Below, in pieces: positions 10,729 through 20,600 of a DNA stretch of 26,241 bases. The DNA is from Paulinella micropora (Eukaryota; Cercozoa; Imbricatea; Euglyphida): assembly GCA_009731375.1 (NCBI GenBank), contig BJOX01000333.1, positions 173,833 through 200,073 of the forward strand, written 5' to 3'. The notes beneath the pieces are model-generated. The model had not been told where the DNA came from. It did not search any database and saw nothing but the letters and a program-made list of their open reading frames with translations. The number at the start of each line of letters is the position of its first letter. Position 1 is the first letter of the stretch. A program made the position numbers and the translations under genes.

Positions 10729-10741
10729 CAGATAGATAGAC

Positions 10742-10793
<52 letters not shown>

Positions 10794-10796
10794 GAG
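10507..10796. repeat. (GATA)n with GGTA and GACA variants
   Basis: Tetranucleotide array bounded on both sides by family 2 spacers. A GGTA block lies near 10575-10618. Confidence 0.95.
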
Positions 10797-10848
10797 GCTT
10801 CTCTGACAGTGAGGCTTGCTTGCTTCAAACGAACAAACTCGGCCTACA
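10797..10848 (+). repeat. 52-bp spacer (family 2), copy 2
   Basis: Differs from copy 1 mainly by TCTGACAG for CCTCACAG. GATA repeats lie on both sides. Confidence 0.85.
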
Positions 10849-10871
10849 GATAGATAGATTGATAGATAGAT

Positions 10872-10952
<81 letters not shown>

Positions 10953-11015
10953 TGATAGATAGATTGATAGATAGATAGATTGATAGATCGATAGATAGAT
11001 AGATAGATAGATAGA
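10849..11015. repeat. (GATA)n with GATT variants, cut by a gap
   Basis: GATA with periodic GATT near 10950-10982, ending in Ns. Confidence 0.95.
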
Positions 11016-11255
11016 NNNNNNNNNNNNNNNNNNNNNNNNNNNNNNNNNNNNNNNNNNNNNNNNNNNNNNNNNNNNNNNNNNNNNNNNNNNNNNNNNNNNN
11101 NNNNNNNNNNNNNNNNNNNNNNNNNNNNNNNNNNNNNNNNNNNNNNNNNNNNNNNNNNNNNNNNNNNNNNNNNNNNNNNNNNNNNNNNNNNNNNNNNNNN
11201 NNNNNNNNNNNNNNNNNNNNNNNNNNNNNNNNNNNNNNNNNNNNNNNNNNNNNNN
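11016..11255. other. Assembly gap (240 N)
   Basis: Unresolved bases between a GATA array and a SatA copy. The resolved flanks suggest GATA repeat. Confidence 1.
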
Positions 11256-11558
11256 GATGAAATATCGACTAATGTCAGAAAAAAGGAGCTTCTGATTTCG
11301 TCAACCAGGAAGTCTGTGGGTAAAGTATTAACCCGATGCCCAGCTAAGCCGTGATGTTTGCACGGAAGGGACTGATACAGGCAATACCAAAGCTCCCTAG
11401 TACCAGGCGGGGCCAGGGCTCGTTCCATAAAGCGCCCCTTGCAGAACGAGCTCCCACCTCCATTACAGAGGACCCAGTAAGCAGATGGAGTTTCGAGACT
11501 GTTCGACAGTCTAGTATAAACCGACAGAGCACTGTGGGTTTTATTCCGGGCTCAACAA
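11256..11558 (-). repeat. SatA copy 2 (minus orientation, gap-interrupted)
   Basis: Nearly identical to the tandem units at 14025-15315 on the complementary strand. The visible edge GATGAAATATCGAC corresponds to the point where the third tandem unit breaks into TATC repeats at 15315. The far end is lost in Ns. GCACCC at 11623, just before GATA, fits the unit sequence, so the copy probably continues through the gap and ends there. Confidence 0.9.
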
Positions 11559-11622
11559 NNNNNNNNNNNNNNNNNNNNNNNNNNNNNNNNNNNNNNNNNN
11601 NNNNNNNNNNNNNNNNNNNNNN
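11559..11622. other. Assembly gap (64 N)
   Basis: Unresolved bases, probably inside SatA copy 2 because unit sequence is found on both sides. Confidence 1.
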
Positions 11623-11628
11623 GCACCC

Positions 11629-11722
<94 letters not shown>

Positions 11723-11752
11723 GAAGGTAGATAGATAGATAGATAGATAGAT

Positions 11753-11815
<63 letters not shown>

Positions 11816-11870
11816 AAGATAGATAGATAGACAGATAGACAGATAGAAAGATAGATAGATAGATAGATTA
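11629..11870. repeat. (GATA)n microsatellite
   Basis: GATA array with a few GAAA and GACA variants between SatA copy 2 and the duplicated block. Confidence 0.95.
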
Positions 11871-12024
11871 GATGTCGCAAAGGAATTTAGTCCTTGCAAA
11901 GGAACGCAGTTTCACATCAAACAATAATTTGTGTACTGTGCATGTGTCCGGGATGGGAATCACGGGTAGACTGTGTTCTGGAAAAAGAAGAGGAGGAAGG
12001 ACGTTGAAGAAAAAGGCAATCTAG
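11871..12024 (+). repeat. Duplicated 154-bp block, copy B
   Basis: Matches 3384-3537 at 152 of 154 positions. It follows GATA repeats in both places and is cut by a gap here, so the duplication may be longer. Confidence 0.9.
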
Positions 12025-12597
12025 NNNNNNNNNNNNNNNNNNNNNNNNNNNNNNNNNNNNNNNNNNNNNNNNNNNNNNNNNNNNNNNNNNNNNNNNNNNN
12101 NNNNNNNNNNNNNNNNNNNNNNNNNNNNNNNNNNNNNNNNNNNNNNNNNNNNNNNNNNNNNNNNNNNNNNNNNNNNNNNNNNNNNNNNNNNNNNNNNNNN
12201 NNNNNNNNNNNNNNNNNNNNNNNNNNNNNNNNNNNNNNNNNNNNNNNNNNNNNNNNNNNNNNNNNNNNNNNNNNNNNNNNNNNNNNNNNNNNNNNNNNNN
12301 NNNNNNNNNNNNNNNNNNNNNNNNNNNNNNNNNNNNNNNNNNNNNNNNNNNNNNNNNNNNNNNNNNNNNNNNNNNNNNNNNNNNNNNNNNNNNNNNNNNN
12401 NNNNNNNNNNNNNNNNNNNNNNNNNNNNNNNNNNNNNNNNNNNNNNNNNNNNNNNNNNNNNNNNNNNNNNNNNNNNNNNNNNNNNNNNNNNNNNNNNNNN
12501 NNNNNNNNNNNNNNNNNNNNNNNNNNNNNNNNNNNNNNNNNNNNNNNNNNNNNNNNNNNNNNNNNNNNNNNNNNNNNNNNNNNNNNNNNNNNNNNNN
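12025..12597. other. Assembly gap (573 N)
   Basis: Unresolved bases. The flanks are the duplicated block and spacer family 2. Confidence 1.
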
Positions 12598-12598
12598 T

Positions 12599-12649
12599 GC
12601 TTCTCTCACAGTGAGGCTTGCTTGCTTCAAACGAACAAACTCGGCCTAC

Positions 12650-12650
<1 letters not shown>
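12599..12650 (+). repeat. 52-bp spacer (family 2), copy 3
   Basis: Starts GCTTCTCTCACAGTGAGG and ends CGGCCTACA followed by GATA. Almost identical to copy 1. Confidence 0.85.
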
Positions 12651-13153
<503 letters not shown>

Positions 13154-13206
13154 GGCTTCTCTTGCAGTGAGGCTTGCTTGTTTCAAACGAACAAACTCGG
13201 CCTTGC
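13154..13206 (+). repeat. 52-bp spacer (family 2), copy 4
   Basis: GGCTTCTCTTGCAGTGAGG start, CTCGGCCTTGCA end. Its right side runs into non-GATA sequence. Confidence 0.85.
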
Positions 13207-13379
13207 ATATATGTACGTGTTCACATATGCATGTATGCATGTATTATAGTGTTCACATATGGATGTATGCAAGTGTTTATGTATTTATTATAGCTGTTCT
13301 ATATGAGTCTAGATATATGTGACATGTTCACATATGGATGTATGCAAGTGTTTATGTGTGTGTTATAGCTGTTCTAATA
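13207..13379 (+). repeat. 75-bp direct repeat
   Basis: A 51-bp segment starting TGTTCACATATGGATGTATG is at 13250-13300 and again at 13325-13375, with a shorter degenerate version near 13218-13249. The period is 75 bp. Confidence 0.8.
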
Positions 13380-13431
13380 ATTTCTCTGACAGTGTGGCTT
13401 GCTTGTGTCAAATGAAGAAACTTCGCCTAGT
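13380..13431 (+). repeat. 52-bp spacer (family 2), copy 5 (diverged)
   Basis: TTTCTCTGACAGTGTGGCTT start and AACTTCGCCTAGTA end. More diverged than copies 1 to 4, with GATA to the right. Confidence 0.75.
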
Positions 13432-14024
<593 letters not shown>

Positions 14025-14570
14025 GGGAGCTCGTTCTGCAAGGGGCGCTTTATGGAACGAGCCCTGGCCCCGCCTGGTACTAGGGAGCTTTGGTATTGCC
14101 TGTATCAGTCCCTTCCGTGCAAACATCACGGCTTAGCTGGGCATCGGGTTAATACTTTACCCACAGACTTCCTGGTTGACGAAATCAGAAGCTCCTTTTT
14201 TCTGACATTAGTCGATATTTCATCAGTTGATCTTATCACTTACTCTACGGAATGAACCAAGGCCACTTGAGGTGTCACTGACCCTCTCTTGGGCTTGATT
14301 TTTTGAAATGGGTGCCATCTGTCGACAGACAGAGAATTAGGGGATGGTGTGGGTGTGCTGGGCCCGTGGTGGGGTGCCTTATGTGTGCCTAGCCATACGC
14401 CTATAAGTCACATGCCGAAATAGCGACGGGAAGCACAATCCTGTTCCCTCAGGGTGCCCTTTCTCGCTTGTTGAGCCCGGAATAAAACCCACAGTGCTCT
14501 GTCGGTTTATACTAGACTGTCGAACAGTCTCGAAACTCCATCTGCTTACTGGGCCCTCTGTAATGGAGGT
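14025..14570 (+). repeat. SatA tandem unit 1 (546 bp)
   Basis: The unit starts GGGAGCTCGTTCTGC and repeats exactly 546 bp later. It contains the palindrome CTGTCGACAG and a near-palindrome GACTGTCGAACAGTC. Open frames of 67 codons (plus) and 98 codons (minus) exist, but the copies are too similar to test selection and no domain is recognisable. The left edge abuts TATC repeats. Confidence 0.95.
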
Positions 14571-15116
14571 GGGAGCTCGTTCTGCAAGGGGCGCTTTATG
14601 GAACGAGCCCTGGCCCCGCCTGGTACTAGGGAGCTTTGGTATTGCCTGTATCAGTCCCTTCCGTGCAAACATCACGGCTTAGCTGGGCATCGGGTTAATA
14701 CTTTACCCACAGACTTCCTGGTTGACGAAATCAGAAGCTCCTTTTTTCTGACATTAGTCGATATTTCATCAGTTGATCTTATCACTTACTCTACGGAATG
14801 AACCAAGGCCACTTGAGGTGTCACTGACCCTCTCTTGGGCTTGATTTTTTGAAATGGGTGCCATCTGTCGACAGACAGAGAATTAGGGGATGGTGTGGGT
14901 GTGCTGGGCCCGTGGTGGGGTGCCTTATGTGTGCCTAGCCATACGCCTATAAGTCACATGCCGAAATAGCGACGGGAAGCACAATCCTGTTCCCTCAGGG
15001 TGCCCTTTCTCGCTTGTTGAGCCCGGAATAAAACCCACAGTGCTCTGTCGGTTTATACTAGACTGTCGAACAGTCTCGAAACTCCATCTGCTTACTGGGC
15101 CCTCTGTAATGGAGGT
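14571..15116 (+). repeat. SatA tandem unit 2 (546 bp)
   Basis: Visually identical to unit 1 apart from at most isolated substitutions, head to tail with no spacer. This suggests very recent duplication or assembly of near-identical copies. Confidence 0.95.
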
Positions 15117-15315
15117 GGGAGCTCGTTCTGCAAGGGGCGCTTTATGGAACGAGCCCTGGCCCCGCCTGGTACTAGGAAGCTTTGGTATTGCCTGTATCAG
15201 TCCCTTCCATGCAAACATCACGGCTTAGCTGGGCATCGGGTTAATACTTTACCCACAGACTTCCTGGTTGACGAAATCAGAAGCTCCTTTTTTCTGACAT
15301 TAGTCGATATTTCAT
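15117..15315 (+). repeat. SatA tandem unit 3 (truncated)
   Basis: The first 199 bp of the unit, with two substitutions (ACTAGGAAGC and TTCCATGC). It is cut at ATTTCAT, where TATC repeats begin. Confidence 0.95.
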
Positions 15316-15419
15316 CTATCTATCTATCTATCCATCTATCCATCCATCCATCCATCCATCCTTCATCCATCCATCCATCTTCTATCCATCCATCCATCCA
15401 TCCATCTAACCATCTATCC

Positions 15420-15470
<51 letters not shown>

Positions 15471-15521
15471 CATCCATCCATCCATCCATCCATCTATCCA
15501 TCTATCTATCTATCTATCAAT

Positions 15522-15586
<65 letters not shown>

Positions 15587-15595
15587 TAGATAGAC

Positions 15596-15676
<81 letters not shown>

Positions 15677-15680
15677 CATA
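15316..15680. repeat. Inverted microsatellite: (TATC)/(CATC)n into (GATA)n
   Basis: TATC and CATC repeats to 15519, then a turn at CAATATAG, then GATA with a (GACA)n block at about 15560-15584. The arms are complementary. Confidence 0.95.
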
Positions 15681-15726
15681 AGGCTTCTCTGACAAGCTGG
15701 CTTGCTTGTGAAAAAACTCCGCCTAG
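15681..15726 (+). repeat. 52-bp spacer (family 2), copy 6 (diverged, shortened)
   Basis: GGCTTCTCTGACAAGCTGGC start and CTCCGCCTAGCA end, marking the change from GATA to TATG repeats. Confidence 0.7.
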
Positions 15727-15960
15727 CATGTATGTATGTATGTATGTATGTATGCATGCATGTATGTATGCATGTATGCGTGTTCGTACGTACGTACGTA
15801 TGTATGTATGTATGTATGTATGTATGTATGTATGTATGTATGTGTGTGTGTGTATGTATGTATGTATGTATGTAAGTATGTATGTATGTATGTATGCATG
15901 CTTGTATGTATGTATGTAGGCAGGTAGGAAGACTGGTATAGGTAGGTAGGTAAAGAAACA
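15727..15960. repeat. (TATG)n with GTAC and GTAG variants
   Basis: TATG array with a short ACGT block near 15785-15800 and a GT run near 15840, fading into GGTA repeats. Confidence 0.95.
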
Positions 15961-15987
15961 GTCAAAAGTAGGTAAACAGGTAGATAG

Positions 15988-16209
15988 TCCAAGACCACCT
16001 CTGTATCCGATCGCTCCTCATCGGATGATATGCGCAGTGGCTCTAAAACTGCCGCGGACATGTTCTGCACATACAACCAACATTTAAGATCTTTTACGCG
16101 CGCAACGACCCTCCTCCCCAGCATCTACCACCAAAGGGTTATGAGTTTGCGTCACAGTTTAACGCCTCGAGGCCATTGGGCTGGAACTCTGTTTAGCAAG
16201 TGTGACTAG
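15988..16209 (+). other. Unassigned segment with a 73-codon open frame
   Basis: Frame 15988-16206 is open between TAG at 15985-15987 and TAG at 16207-16209. The first ATG is at 16030. The peptide is Ser/Arg/Thr-rich and ends GHWAGTLFSKCD. The minus strand is also partly open here (ATG at about 16124), so this is not strong coding evidence. It is the only non-repetitive stretch just 5' of the retroelement cluster. It could be an exon or the 3' part of another mobile element; I recognise no family. Confidence 0.2.
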
Positions 16210-16257
16210 GTTTTTTCATCGGGATTTCCCTCAAATATGTCACAGTCAACACTCCAA

Positions 16258-16277
16258 GTATTATTATTAGTATTATT

Positions 16278-16349
<72 letters not shown>
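16258..16349 (+). repeat. (ATT)n microsatellite 5' of the SINE
   Basis: About 30 ATT units with two TAG interruptions near the start. It abuts the first base of the SINE. Confidence 0.95.
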
Positions 16350-16615
16350 GGACTCCGTGATAGCCCAGTGGTCAAGTTCTACCATCTGGGCCCTGTCACC
16401 AGTTCGATTCCCGTCGGTGCCACCAGTATTTTCATTGAACATACCGGTCCGTCTGGACCAGTAGTTTCATTGAACATACCGGTCCGTCTGGAAGTGTTGG
16501 AACTGCCCTTGCGGGGGTGTCATTAGAGCTTATCGTCAATTCTTCGTACTCCCCTCACGGGTGAGACGATGGAGGCGCATGTGCAGAAATGCATCAGCCA
16601 TTGACAGAGAAGCAC
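16350..16615 (+). mobile_element. tRNA-derived SINE, plus-strand copy
   Basis: A 266-bp body. The pol III A box TAGCCCAGTGG (16361-16371) matches the consensus and the B box AGTTCGATTCC (16401-16411) differs from consensus by one base. The 3' acceptor half CGGTGCC is followed by ACCA. Two tandem 35-bp units, 16422-16456 and 16457-16491, differ at one base, and each begins with that ACCA. The 3' end reads ATGGAGGCGCATGTGCAG, a 5-bp hairpin with a GAAA loop (16581-16594), and AGCAC before (ATT)n. Its last codons would read MEAHVQKCISH and stop, resembling the end of the LINE ORF. It was probably transcribed by pol III and mobilised by the adjacent LINE family. A TTTT at 16428-16431 could weaken transcription. 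Confidence 0.92.

Positions 16616-16697
<82 letters not shown>
16616..16697 (+). repeat. (ATT)n tail of the SINE / 5' flank of the LINE
   Basis: About 27 perfect ATT units between the SINE 3' end and the first non-repeat base of the LINE. Confidence 0.95.
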
Positions 16698-16698
<1 letters not shown>

Positions 16699-17689
16699 TG
16701 GAGGGGTGCACAAGATGGCACTCCATGGGAAGAGGAGGTGGTTGGGCCTCTCCCCACGAAGGTGACCGCTTGGGGAGGGCGGTCACCGGGATATGCGCAA
16801 CTCTCAACTGGGCATTTACTCGGTAGGGGTTCGGCCAGGCAGGTTGTGGGGTTGTCTGTTGGATTGTTGGTTGGCTCGTTTTTCTTGGCTGTTGGTTTGG
16901 GTCTGGTTTCCTGGTTAGCCCATTTTCGCCGAATTTCCTGCCGAGTAAATGCCTGGGGGCTTCCAGTTCCGGTTTGGTGATCTTGTTGAGGTGAGCATTC
17001 GGAGGAAACAGTACCGAGATGGGTTGAAGATAGGATTCACATTGAGCCGAGATGGGGCTGAGTTGACCTGTTCCAACTCGGCTCCATTTCGGCTTCATGT
17101 TAATCCTATCTTCATCCTATCTGGGTTTTGTCTCCTCCCTATCTTCGCTTCTTCGGGGTTGCCTAACTGGAACACATGATGAGCGCACGTTGGAGAGGGG
17201 CTTCAGTCGGTCCCAATGCCTTGCCAGTGCCTTGCTGCGTTGCCGTGCCTTGCCCCATGCATTCACACCCTCCACCGTTGCATTTCTAACTGAGCAGCTT
17301 CGGCTGGGATTACTATACTTGTCTGTAAGACCCTATAGGTACCGCTAGGTTCGCGCCTTCTATACCCACGTGGGGGAAGGAGTTTCAGCGGCACGCCGTC
17401 CGATCTGGCTCCACTCGGGGACACCCGTACCTCATGATGTGTATTGTTAGGAGCAGCTGAAAGTCCATAAGGCATGAGAGTAGAGGCGTTGGCGATGCGA
17501 TGGAGAGTGTGTGTAGTGCGTGAGGCAGGTTCTGGCGACGCTGGGGGTGCTGGCGGGCGCCGAAGGGCACGAAGCGACGCGGCAGCGTCCAGTGACACCG
17601 GCGGAAATGCGTGTAGTGTGTGTTGCAGATACCGCCGATGCTATTTGCATGGACGGGCGCTTTCCTCGGCGTAAAGAGGCGCGGCGGTG
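16698..17689 (+). promoter_or_regulatory. LINE 5' leader / presumed internal promoter region
   Basis: 992 bp without a convincing ORF1. LINEs generally carry their promoter in this region, but no TATA-like or Inr element is certain. It contains a 9-bp perfect stem (16761-16769 with 16779-16787), a 13-bp long-range inverted repeat (16811-16823 with 16941-16953) and the large hairpin at 17013-17126. The palindrome CCCACGTGGG (17365-17374) has a CACGTG E-box/G-box core. An upstream ATG at 17474 opens a 66-codon frame in phase with the main ORF but ends in TAA at 17672-17674, so it is at most a uORF. Confidence 0.5.
17013..17126 (+). other. 53-bp imperfect RNA hairpin in the LINE leader
   Basis: Arm 17013-17065 pairs with 17074-17126 around the 8-base loop ACCTGTTC. 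Of 53 positions, 44 are Watson-Crick and 5 are G-U wobble in the sense RNA (17021/17118, 17044/17095, 17051/17088, 17056/17083, 17059/17080). Four are mismatches (17016/17123, 17024/17115, 17038/17101, 17043/17096). The 12 bp at 17026-17037 with 17102-17113 are perfect. No A-C oppositions occur. The shape resembles a long miRNA/siRNA precursor or a nested palindromic insertion. A regulatory role is inference. Confidence 0.8.
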
Positions 17690-20600
17690 ATGGCCAGCGA
17701 CATTGGCCGTCTACTACTCTCAATGGATTACAAATACGCGAAGCACGGAGCTACCACTGTGGCCCTTATGGGACAAGGTAGAATCGCCGAAGACCTGGAC
17801 AATCCCCGTGGGAATGCCTCTTCGACGGGCTCTGGCCCGATGTCCCAGGATGGGAGGATGAGGGCTCGCGTATATGACGGAATTCCTGAACCACGTGGAG
17901 AGGCTATCTTAGCTGCGCCTCATCCTTCCTCCCCAAACCTGGCACACGGGTCGGCGCTTCAACATAAGGCGAGCGGCGCTATATGGCAGATGGCACCGCC
18001 GCCTCGACGGTACCGGCGGGTAGATCGGTACGACAAGGACGGGCGTAATCTGATTGTCTGGGGGCTCTCAGAACGCGCCAATCTACAGGAGATCGCCTCC
18101 AAAATGAGCGGTCTTGGTCTGGTGGTCCCGGTAATGGAGTGGCAAGGCCAGCGAATGTCTCGTCACCTGGAGCTGGTCTACGAGGACGATGACAGCAGGC
18201 AGACGGCGTTGCAGCAACTCAAACATCTCAAATTCTTCGGCAGAGGGGTCAATGTGGCCCTTGGGCGCAGGTTCAGGGACAGGGAACGTGTCCGAAGGCT
18301 TATTCGCATCCATCTGCGTGGGGAAGCGGCGGTCCGGAAGGAGGAAGCTGCGACGGGATATCGCGTCTTGCCTCTGCATGAAGAATGTGTCGATGATGTG
18401 CAGGTGGTGTCTTCGGAATTGGCTGCCGATGCACCTAAGTGTGTGTCTGAGTGTGCTGATGTGCATGTGGTGCCCCTGCATTCGGCGGCCAGTGCAGTGG
18501 GGGACCAACCTGCGCAAGCACCTGCAGAGGGGGGCAGCACGAGGGCGGAAGCCAAGCGCGGCCGTCGGGTCCGGAAACGAGCCAAGAAGCACCGCTCCAA
18601 GCAGTTCGATACCGGCTTCAAGCTACTCGTCGCGAGTCACAACTGGCAGGGTAAAACGGGATACGACAACGTAGGCACGGCGGAATGGGCATCATTCTAC
18701 AAGCACGAGGGCTGGCTAGTCATCGGGGCTCAGGAGCACCGCATGGGCAAGAAGCAACTTTCCAAATGCAGCCTGGATGGATTCCGGATTTTTGGAAAAC
18801 CTGCGGAGGTCAGCGAGAAAAATCGCTGCAAGGGTGGGGTTCTATTCGCGGTGGCTAACTTCCTTGGTCCGTATTGCAACCTGGTGTCAGCCCCCGTCGA
18901 CCACCGGCAGCAAGTGTGGCTGCGTATCGCCTCGGGTGTTACCGGCGCTCAGGATATCTATGTGGGCAACGGCTACTTTCCCCAGGAAACGCAGGAAGAA
19001 GAGTCGTCAGAGGCGTATGCGGCCTGGCAGGCAGCTATAGCTTTTTTTGGAGCCAAAGGTCTTGTGGTCACGGTGGCGGATGCCAACGCGAAGCTCGGGC
19101 CGGCATGCAGCCGAAAAGAGGAGGGCATCGTCGGTCAGCACGGGGAGGTCGATGATAAGGGAGCACCGGTACGTTCGGAGAACGGCAAGAGACTCGCGGC
19201 TGTCCTCGTCGCTACGGGCCTGCGAAATCTGAGCGGCTTCTCGTGCCCAGTGGAAGGGTCCTACTGGTGGTCCCGGCGTGAGCAGCGCGGCATGGGCACA
19301 GGCAAGCACCTCCTCGATTACATCTGCGCGTCGCCTGGCTTGGCATCTGGAGCAAAGTTCGGAGTATGCGAAGATGATCTTGATACGGACCACAAGGCAG
19401 TATGGGCCGAACTGACGTGGAGCGGCCAGCGCCGGCCAAAGCGGGCTGCGAAACCTTACAGGTCCTTTCGTGTTGATAAGCTTATTGGTGCTGGTGTCTC
19501 GGGTAATGATCACGCTGCGAAGCAAGCGCTGGATTATCTACGCGACAAGTTCGATGACGTATTCCAGCATTGCCTACAGAAGCTTGGAGTGCATCAGCTG
19601 CCTGAGCTTGACCTATCGGGTGGTGCCGACAGCCAACGGGTGGTAGATGACGTCACCGAGCGAGTGGCGCAGTCCTTCCGAATGGCGGCGCACCGGGTCC
19701 TTGGCTCCAGATGTATACGACCCCGTTTCACCAACAATTGGTTCGACGGGGAGCTAAAGGAGCTCATTCAGCAGCGCCGGGAGGCCTACGCAGCATACAG
19801 GAGGGATGAATCGAATGCGGAAGCCCGTCTGAATTGGCTACGGCTCCGCAAGCAAATTCGGAAGGCAACTCGGGCCAAGAAGTCCGCCTCCTTCAAGCAA
19901 GTGCAGGAAGAAGCGGTCAAATGTCAACGCGAGCAATCCTCAAAGCGCTTTTGGCTACTCGCGAAGCGGCTTGGCGGGGCACGCAGAACGAAGGTCTCCG
20001 CGCCGGTGCAAAGGGAGGATGGCTCACTGGCGTGTACGCTGCCGGAAAAGGTCGCTCGGTGGGAGGAATTTCGGAAAAATTCGGTGAAGCCACGGGAAAA
20101 TCCGGCAAGTGCGGCTGTTGTGGTGGAGTGCTGTGCAGAAGCAGGCTCGCTGGAGTGGGAGGAAGCCGAAGCTAAGCGGCAGTTCCACTGGAACGATCGC
20201 TTCAGAGATGAGGTGGCCCGGGCTATGAAGGAGCACGAAGTAGGTGAAGACACTTGCGAAGAGCTGGACAAGCCGTTCACGCAAGAGGAGGTCCTTGCAA
20301 GGCAACGTGCCCTGAATAACCACAAAGCTTGTGGCGAGGACAAAGTGAAGAACGAGATGCTCAAGTATGGCGGCGCCTACATCAATGGCTACTTAACGCA
20401 GTACTTCAACTGGATTCGAGAAGCCGAGAGGACTCCAAAAGCTTGGGGCAAGGGAATCATCGTCAATATCCCCAAGGGTGGGGATCCTACGGATCCTGAC
20501 AACTGGAGGGATATCTCGATTATTAGTTGCCTTGGTAAGCTGTATCTGTCCTTATTAGCTACTCGTCTAACGCTCTTCGTGGATGGCCCGGATAAGCTAC

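Noticed and set aside
14379-15221. 98-codon minus-strand and 67-codon plus-strand frames in SatA
   Set aside because: Repeated only because the units are near-identical. The frame is broken in the diverged copy at 1724-2213, and no domain is recognisable.
16350-16425. A functional tRNA gene
   Set aside because: The acceptor and T stems have mismatches, it continues into a conserved body with an ATT tail, and the same sequence occurs at 9358-9625. It is a SINE head.
17474-17674. Separate ORF1 or N-terminal extension of the LINE protein
   Set aside because: In phase with the main ORF but closed by TAA at 17672-17674; no RNA-binding motif. At most a uORF.
17687-17689. GTG as the LINE start codon
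   Set aside because: An ATG follows immediately at 17690 in the same frame and is the natural eukaryotic start.
18083-19525. Minus-strand frames of 147-172 codons inside the LINE ORF
   Set aside because: Shadows of the GC-rich plus-strand coding sequence, whose domains are clear.
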